From positions 82,648,981 to 82,712,980 of the forward strand of contig NC_088800.1 in NCBI RefSeq assembly GCF_011386835.1: a DNA stretch of 64,000 bases, read 5' to 3'. The position numbers were made by a program, and so were the translations under genes. Of the stretch, positions 57,665 to 64,000 are shown one piece after another (the first letter of the stretch is position 1; every line of letters begins with the position of its first letter). The notes under the pieces are model-generated. The model was not told the DNA's origin. It searched no databases and saw only the letters and a list, made by a program, of their open reading frames with translations. This DNA is from Chrysemys picta bellii. Taxonomy: Eukaryota; Chordata; Testudines; Emydidae.

Positions 57665-58369
57665 AGCATGTGCTCTAGAGAAACTGTTGATCAGAACAGA
57701 AGCAGCATTTTAGCACAGAGGCTTCTCTGATTTCAAAATTAGGACACCTTTGAAACTTGCAGCTCTTTCTGCTTGCAGTAATTAAAACAGCTTTCTTTGT
57801 AAAAACCATCTTGTTTAGCTGTGGGGAAAAAATCTCCAAACACTAGGGCCATTAAATGCTTAACTTCTGCTTTCTCACGATCCTCAGCCAGTCGGGAGCC
57901 CAGGAATAATTCCATGTTCTCGGCGAGGACAATTGTTTCATGCTAATATCCCAAACTAAGATGGTATTTCATAATGTTTTACTTATAAAGCTGCTTCATC
58001 AAAGGTATCCCTCAAAGGTTTTCTCTTCCATAGTCAGCAAACAGAGCTACAGAAAAACAAAAACAAAACCTCTTGGCTCCTCCCCCGCCCCACTATCTGT
58101 AACTGCTTTGCAACTCCTGGACCCAAGACCAGCGTGTGGGCAGATGGTGCAGTGAAGACACCATATAAAGACTGCGATCAGAGCTGCAAATGGGATTTTA
58201 TCTCTTATTTTGAAATCTCTGTCTCATAACTGCTTCCCCTCTCTCTTTGAGTACACACTCTGTATGGGGACGTGATAGCTACATAATGAACCGCAGAGCC
58301 ATGTGATAAATTGCAGTCATCTTGTACCTTTGGCCTCCACACACAACTCTGCCCAGTAATTCATCTCCA
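57665..58369. other. Unique non-coding sequence
   Basis: No gene or repeat recognised. Confidence 0.45.
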
Positions 58370-58435
58370 TCAGGATTAGAATCAGAGGGTTAGAAGGGAC
58401 CACAAGTCTAGCCCTTTGCCAGGATGCAGGATTTA
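58370..58435 (-). repeat. CR1 3' end fragment
   Basis: gattagaatcagagggttag aagggaccaca is the antisense of the CR1 3' terminus (ccttccaaccctgatattct). Only the last tens of bases remain. Confidence 0.6.
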
Positions 58436-58611
58436 TTGTCTTCACTTCTAAAACTACAAGGCTCTCAGCAAAGAGCCACCGTTTTATAAAATGCCACCTG
58501 CCACAGCAATATTTCCATTCTCCTATCCCACCCATCTCTGAAAAGGGGGCTCCCCCCCCCCAAATTACCTGTCTTATGGTTATACAGTCGCCCATCACTG
58601 TAGCAGATCAA

Positions 58612-58729
58612 GGCCAATTTTTAAAGGGATTTAGGCACTTAGAGATGCAGGATCCTAGTGGGATTATCAAAAGCACTACATGTGTATCTGCATCTTTGGG
58701 GGCCTAAATATACTTTTAAAAATTTGGCA
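58612..58729. repeat. 118-bp hairpin MITE
   Basis: ggccaatttttaaagggatt taggc and gcctaaatatacttttaaaa atttggc form inverted arms with few mismatches. Inner gatgcag and ctgcatc add a second stem. It shares its terminal motif with 8928-9004. Confidence 0.75.
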
Positions 58730-58849
58730 CTGAGAGACTTCCATGTAAAACCGATAACAATAGCAACATCTGTAGTGAACTTCATATAGCCTCTGGCACG
58801 TCTCCCTTTTCAGGGTAAAATCTCTGCTTGAGGGAATGGGAAGTATTTT

Positions 58850-58885
58850 GTTTTTGTTTTTTGGTTTGAGTTGGGTTTTTGGTTG
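58850..58885. repeat. GTTT-rich simple repeat
   Basis: tttgtttttgttttttggtt tgagttgggtttttggttgg, a low-complexity stretch. Confidence 0.8.
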
Positions 58886-59176
58886 GTTGGGCTCCAGCCC
58901 AGCGTACTACTCTGTCCTGTACTAATGATGGGATTAAGGTCCGATATTAAATGACCGTTCAGGGTTAGGATTGAAACGTTATATCACTGGAAAGAGGAGA
59001 TCCCCAATTTTCCAACTCCAGCACTTGCTTCTAACCCTGACACATCAGACTGGATGGTTTTGACATTTGTTTGTACAGAAGAACTATTTTAGGTAGGTTT
59101 TAGAGAAGAGTTAGGAGACATCTTTCTCTTCCTCTGAGACCCGCACAGTTGGACTCACTGATTCAGGCATTTGGGC

Positions 59177-59402
59177 CAACACTTTCAGAAAGTGGCTTCT
59201 GATTTTGGGTGCTTCCATTTTTGAATGCCCAGCTTAAGAAGATTTGGGCCTAATTTTTGGAAGCGTTGAGCACCCATTATTCCAACCTCAGTCAGTCGGA
59301 GCGGCAGGTGCTCAATGACTGAAAAAATCAGGCCCAAGGACCATTGAGCATGGAAGAACTATGGCATCCAAAATTAGAGGCCACTTTTGAAAATTTTGGC
59401 AT
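59177..59402. repeat. Double (nested) hairpin MITE
   Basis: Outer arms aacactttcagaaagtggct tctgattttgggtgc and gcatccaaaattagaggcca cttttgaaaattttggc. Inner arms agatttgggcctaatttttg ... gagcacc and ggtgctcaatgactgaaaaa atcaggcccaa. Two palindromes nest inside one another. Confidence 0.75.
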
Positions 59403-59404
59403 TG

Positions 59405-60600
59405 CCTTTAAGGGATAGATAAATATATAAAGGGACTAATTTTTGTAACTCTCCTATAGATCTTCAAGTCATTAGAAATATTATATGATAACTCTTTTTG
59501 GGGGTATTTTTGTTCATGGTAAAAAAATGTAATACTGTAATTAGAACGAAACAAGAAAATTCCAAATAAAAATGACATTAAGATAGAGTTAAGGTTGAGA
59601 GCACATAATTCAGGGTAAAATACATTACACGGAAGTTGTAATTATACCCAAACCAAACATTATAAATCCAAGATCTTGAGAGTTAAGGTTAACCTTAAAA
59701 AACCCAAATATGTTAAGGTATGAAAATGTAAACTTAAGGCACCCAAACAACCTTAATTCTGCCCTGCAGAAATGGGAATGGGAAATGGAAAAAAAAAATC
59801 GAATGCATTTTTTAAAAGCAGTTTAATTCAACCTGGGGTAACAGCAGTATTATGGACTAATCATAAATGTCTGGTTATTCCATGGCACATTTGTGTAGAT
59901 GTATCTATTTATTTACATCAGTGGCAGAAATGTTTATGCTATTTTATGCTGTACTTTCAGTATCAGAGATATTGTCTAATTTCAATGCTTGAAACTCCTG
60001 CTATCTCTGATGGGAGTTACATCTCCTATCCCCTTAACAGCAGGATCAAGTCTTTTGAGATGAGAATGCAATTAAGAGCCATAAATCTGAAGCTTTTGCC
60101 TCATCTTTGTGAACAGGAAGGGATTTTTTTTTGGTTGTTGTTTCACATTTGTAAGAAGAAAGAAAGACAAGACCTGGTGGGAAGGTTGCCTAGCAACCCA
60201 AGCTGGACTCTAAGACTATTAAATGTAAAAGGTAAGATGCAAAAACTAATTTAAAATAATGTTATCGGTCTCACCTGACAAGGACCAAACAGTTCTGATA
60301 ACAAAGCTACCATCCTTATCAGCGAGGGTCTGACTAGCGCAGAGCTCTGTACTGCAAGGGGAATATTGCCCCCGTTTTTATGCCTTTTATGCTTTATTAA
60401 CCCAAAAGGCTACTTGGGTTTGATACTTTTCTGAGCTGCATTCAATTGCAGTGTCTGAATTGGACTCAGATGTGGAGGAATCATGAATTTCCCAAATCTG
60501 CACCCAGGTGACACTGGGTCATTTGTCACCCAGAAAACTAGACCATTTATTTAGTAAGTAGCTATGTCCTTGTCCTTCTGTTGCCCCTTCCTCTGATGAG
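59405..60600. other. AT-rich unique sequence with a long frame
   Basis: A plus-strand frame of 160 codons (59772-60254) is long for AT-rich DNA but shows no domain I recognise. No splice or promoter evidence. It could be chance or a conserved non-coding element. Confidence 0.35.
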
Positions 60601-60604
60601 GGCA

Positions 60605-60897
60605 GGTCTTCACTACCCACCAGATTGGCAGGTAATGATCAATCTATCGGGGATTGATTTATCGTGTCTAGTGTAGACACGATAAATTGATCCCCAATCG
60701 CTCTGCCATCGACTCCAGAACTCCACCACTGCCGAGAGGCGGAAGCAGAGTTGACGGGGTAACGGCAGCAGTCAATCCCGCACCGTGAGGACACGAGGTA
60801 AGTCGATCTAAGATACGTCGACTTCAGCTACGCTATTCTCATAGCTGAAGTTGTGTATCTTAGATCGATCCCCCACACCCCCAGTGTAGACCAGGGC
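60605..60897. mobile_element. Multi-hairpin Harbinger-like MITE
   Basis: Ends gcaggtcttcactac and agtgtagaccagggct. Inside, gattgatttatcgtgtcta-gtg-tagacacgataaattgatc is a near-perfect hairpin (60652-60698), and cgatctaagata/tatcttagatcg with ttcagctac/gtagctgaa-like arms forms a second one (60804-60869). The middle block (60705-60790) is GC-rich. Non-coding. Confidence 0.8.
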
Positions 60898-61003
60898 TGA
60901 GAGCATGTTACACACATTCATTAAGACTTTCTTGTGAGGAAGGTAAATATAATGCTGCTCCCTATAAGCTTGCACCTGCTCCGACAGAAGTCATGGGGTG
61001 AAA

Positions 61004-61072
61004 TTCTGATTCCACTGAAGTCAGCAGGAGTTTGCCATTGACTTTATAGGGGCCAGGATTTCACCCATGGAT
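61004..61072. repeat. Small hairpin MITE (gggtgaaattctg)
   Basis: ggggtgaaattctgattcca and ggccaggatttcaccc are inverted ends around gcaggagtttgccattgact tt. Same family as 11883-11958. Confidence 0.65.
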
Positions 61073-61349
61073 ATCAATGCCCAACACCTTTGAAAACTGA
61101 GCCACAAGCAACCTTCTTACCCCTCTTTCAAACCTCTCCTTAAAACTCACTTCTTTTGTTTAGCCTTGCATCAAAGATCTCCTCTCCAGAGATACCCATT
61201 CCCACAAGCTTTAAGCCTCCCAAGCAGACCAATGGGAGAATTGAGAATCAGACCCCATGAGTCTTGACCCTCAGTCTCCTGCTCTGACCCCACACGTCCT
61301 CGGTTTTTCTGAGTTGCAAAATGGTCATTTCTAACCTGCATAAATTGCC

Positions 61350-61581
61350 CTTTTGAGGTTCTTTCTACAATGGCGTGGAAAATGTTTCCCCCTCCCCACT
61401 GTGAAAAATTTCCACTTTTCATCAGAAAACTGAAGAGTTTTGTTTGTTTGTTTTTGGTTTCCCAACAAAAATTCGAAATTACCACAGAAAGCAGAGGCTT
61501 CTTTGCAAAAAACTTCATTTAGTTGAAAACCCAATTTTCCATCAGAAAGAGCTTGGATGGAAAATTTTCAGCCAGCCCTAG
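61350..61581. repeat. Diverged palindromic MITE
   Basis: tggcgtggaaaatgtttccc ... gatggaaaattttcagccag ccctagc, with inner cacttttcatcagaaaactg and aattttccatcagaaagagc, resembles the agagctggt-type palindromes. A (gttt)n run is inside (61439-61455). Confidence 0.5.
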
Positions 61582-62525
61582 CTCTTTGTGGAAACCAGAG
61601 AAAATTAATAAATAATACCAACCCACAACATTTCCCCCCATTTTCACAAAAGCTGGCCCAGTGCAGAATGTTTCTTTTCCCGACCACATTGCCACAGTTA
61701 AGACACCGTCTTTCTAAGAGGAAAGAGTTTGATCACGTTCTGCTTTGATATGACGCTGGACGCCTTGATCACCGTTTCACAGGGAATCCCATCTCACATG
61801 TGCTCCCTTTGTCTCTCTCTTTATTTCCCTTCCAGACCTACTGTTCTGCTTTATAGCAAATCCTAGAACGGTGATCCTGTGCTAGCTGTCTCTCGCTCTC
61901 TTTTTTTCAAACACTTTGTTACTTAAAAGTCATTTTGACCCTTAAGGTTTCTTTTATAGTTTTGTATTTTGTTCGGCTGTGGGTTTCCCTTTCATCTTCT
62001 GTTGCCTTTCATTCGGAAGGTTGCCCCTTTCTAACCAGACCAAATGGAATAAAAATCACATCTACCTGCAAACAGAAGTATCTGGCAGCCTTTCCCATCA
62101 CCTGCTGTTACCAGAGACAACTCACTTCTGGGATGGCTAGTTACAGAACAGGATGATAGAGATAAAAAGATCCTCTTTCACAACAACGTGCGTTCCATTC
62201 CATTCCTTACACACAAAGAGAGTAGTTGAAAGCTCTGCTGCAGTTTCCCAGCATGCTGATTGTGTCAAAGGCCCAAGGATCAATAAATAAATTGAACCAA
62301 TTGTTAGGATGCTAAAGACTGATTATGCCTGTTGAGTATGCTCCCACGAGGGGGGAGTTTGGAATCACACTGGCCCACAGAACCTCACATAGGTGCCTGG
62401 AGAAGAAATGTGCTCATTATAGCACCGTTCCTCTCCACTCCCTTTGGACGGCAGTGTCAGCAGTGAGCAATCCCCCTATTCAGGAAAGTATTGAGGGTAG
62501 AGAATCTGGTAACAAAATTACAAGC
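61582..62525. other. Unique non-coding sequence
   Basis: No gene recognised; short frames only. Confidence 0.45.
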
Positions 62526-63037
62526 TGTCACGGAGCGTGGGGGAGACCAGGCCCTGCACCCCCGACTTCCTGTGATTCACCGTGACTCTCAGCCAGCCAG
62601 TTGAACAGAAGGTTTATTTAGACGACAGGAACACAGTCCAAAATAGGTCTTGCCGGTACCGACAACAGCCCCCTCCTCCTTTAGTTAGGTCCATCTGGGG
62701 GCCCCAGGGAGGCCACAACCCCATCGGGAAGCCCAAGCCCCATCGGGTCACCACTCTCCATCTTCCAGCCAGTTCCAAATCTGAACACTCCCTTCAGCCC
62801 CCTCCTTTCTGGCCTTTTCCTGGCTCCTCTCCCAGCCTTTGTGTCCTTTGTCCAGTTTCCTGGGCAGAGGTGTCACCTGGCCTCCAACCCCCTTCCTGGG
62901 TTCTCAGGTTACATGCTCAGGTATGCTCCCTTCCCCAATGCAGGCAGCCCCAGCAAAACTCCCCTGCAACCTTCCCAGGTCAATACTCCCCACTCAGAAT
63001 TCAAATAACACATCAAGAACATTCCCACTTCATCACA
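62526..63037 (-). mobile_element. Solo LTR with perfect 5-bp target duplication
   Basis: Bounded by tgtcacggag and cttcatcaca (TG...CA) and flanked by caagc on both sides (62521-62525, 63038-63042). Read on the minus strand it begins tgtgatgaagtgggaatg, has an AATAAA signal (62618-62613) about 87 bp before its end, and ends ctccgtgaca. This fits a complete 512-bp LTR without internal region. I recall the sequence as a turtle endogenous retrovirus-like LTR. The 159-codon plus-strand frame across it is chance. Confidence 0.9.
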
Positions 63038-63057
63038 CAAGCATTTGTCATCCCTTA

Positions 63058-63238
63058 CTAGTCATGTTCATACTGTATGTGGCTGGACAGAAGCTGATTG
63101 CCAGAAGCTCGGACTGGATGACCGGGGATGGATCATTCAAGAAATTGCCCTGTTCTGTTCATTATCTCTGAAGCATCTGGCATGGGACACTGTTGGAAGA
63201 CAGGATACTGGGCTAGATTCTTATGTTCTTATGAAACT
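63058..63238 (+). repeat. CR1-related 3' end, second copy
   Basis: gctggacagaagctgattgc, ggatggatcattcaagaaat tgccctgttctgttcattat ctctgaagcatctggcatgg ... aggatactgggctagattct tatgttcttatg. Same order as 19835-20000, ending in a tandem ttcttatg. Confidence 0.65.
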
Positions 63239-63239
63239 A

Positions 63240-63540
63240 TGCTTAGAGGTAACTTTCCTATCCTAGCAAACCATACATAACCAAATCATCTATGCTCCAC
63301 TCTAGCTGTCTTGCTGGCCTTCCCTTTCATTGCTTATTTACCCAAGGCATCTTTATCTTAACAGAAGCTGCGCTCTCTTCTCTTTTTTGGTGACTGGCTC
63401 AATCTTCTCGCTGGATTCTTTAACTGACGATAAAGGACAGTACTTGTGATGTTTGGGATTGTTTCCATTCTGGTGGCACCCAACTCTGGGCTCGTGACAT
63501 ACTATGTGGTAACTACATGGATCGGGTGCACAGAAGAGGA
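63240..63540. other. Unique non-coding sequence
   Basis: Nothing recognised in this stretch. Confidence 0.45.
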
Positions 63541-63542
63541 AT

Positions 63543-63811
63543 AGTATCAGAGGGGGCAGCCGTGTTAGTCTGTATCCACAAAAACAACGAGGAGTCCAGT
63601 GGCACCTTAAAGACTAACAGATTTATTTTTGAATAAGCTTTTGTGGGTAAAAAAACCTCAATTCTTCAGATGCATGGAGTGAATATTACAGAAACAGGCA
63701 TAAATATATAATATAATATAATATAATATAATATAATATAATATAATATAATATAATATAATATATATTTATGCTTGTTTCTGTGATTTTCACTCAATGC
63801 ATCTGAAGAAG
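63543..63811 (-). mobile_element. Penelope-like repeat with AT-rich palindrome
   Basis: 63543-63660 (gcagccgtgttagtctgtat ... gtggcaccttaaagactaac ... ataagcttttgtggg) matches the repeat at 12300-12436. It continues into two inverted arms: cttcagatgcatggagtgaa tattacagaaacaggcata (63664 on) and tatgcttgtttctgtgattt tcactcaatgcatctgaag (to 63808). Between the arms lies an (ATAAT)n array. The inverted arrangement of terminal sequence resembles that of Penelope-like insertions; the class is inference. Confidence 0.65.
63703..63768. repeat. (ATAAT)n pentanucleotide array
   Basis: About a dozen taata units in the loop of the palindrome. Likely unstable in length. Confidence 0.92.
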
Positions 63812-63824
63812 AGGAGGAATGGCG

Positions 63825-64000
63825 CATTACAAGGGCCCATGTTGAAGGATTCTCTCAAAGTGCTACTTGGCTATGGAATAGTCTCTCAAGCGACGTGGCG
63901 GAAGCCTCATTGCTCGGGATGTTTGAAACGAGACAGGATGAAAATGCACTGTAGGGAATGGTGCTGTGTTGGCTCATGTCAGTGAGATGGGTTGGATGAC
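63825..64000 (+). repeat. CR1 3' region, cut by the window edge
   Basis: cttggctatggaatagtctc tcaagcgacgtggcggaagc ctcattgctcgggatgtttg aaacgagacaggatgaaaat translates as WNSLSSDVAEASLLGMFETR QDENAL, the CR1 ORF2 end (compare [16 protein letters not shown]...RLDKAL). The match ...gggttggatgac runs off the window. Confidence 0.75.

Noticed and set aside
62582..63061. 159-codon plus-strand frame rich in Pro and Ser
   Set aside because: It spans the 62526-63037 LTR antisense; the LTR ends and duplication explain the sequence.

Overview
The window looks like non-coding DNA from a reptile, most likely a turtle (a crocodilian is less likely). I found no host protein-coding gene that I can support. 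The longest open frames lie inside transposon sequence or in GC-rich tandem repeats, and the rest look random. Signs of a sauropsid genome are CR1 LINE fragments with their typical 3' end, MIR/CORE-type SINE fragments, a tRNA-like composite repeat, a PIF/Harbinger transposon with transposase and Myb/SANT genes, many short hAT-like and Harbinger-like inverted-repeat elements, two or three solo LTRs, and a repeat I recall as very abundant in turtles, which may be the end of a Penelope-like element.

Layout. 1-14 kb: mostly unique sequence with a tRNA-like repeat (2.2 kb), a small hAT-like element (4.5 kb), a perfect 24-bp terminal-inverted-repeat element (8.4 kb), a SINE split by a MITE (11 kb) and a retro-insertion nested in a palindromic element (12.3 kb). 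14.2-18.4 kb: the most structured locus, a dead PIF/Harbinger transposon. Its plus-strand transposase remnant faces a minus-strand two-exon Myb/SANT gene. It carries three later insertions: a CR1 tail, a GC-rich hAT-like element with 8-bp target duplications, and a candidate solo LTR inside the Myb-gene intron. 18.4-30 kb: a 5'-truncated CR1 with a readable C-terminal reverse-transcriptase region, Harbinger-like MITEs, and a decayed LINE of another clade near 27.8 kb. 31 kb: a solo LTR on the minus strand. 33.6 kb: the second tRNA-like repeat, carrying a long TC run.

38.5-44 kb is a dense cluster of hAT-like non-autonomous elements; five are defined by TIRs and exact or near-exact 8-bp target duplications, and two of them are only 20 bp apart. 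44-64 kb is mainly unique sequence with scattered MITEs, a hAT-like element with exact duplications at 50.2 kb and another at 56 kb, a solo LTR with a perfect 5-bp duplication at 62.5-63.0 kb, and at the right edge a Penelope-like copy with an AT-rich palindrome next to a CR1 tail that runs off the window.

There are no genes working together here. What can be read is the order of transposon activity from nesting. Boundaries backed by target duplications are close to base-accurate; other repeat limits are approximate, and family names come from recognition, not from a search.
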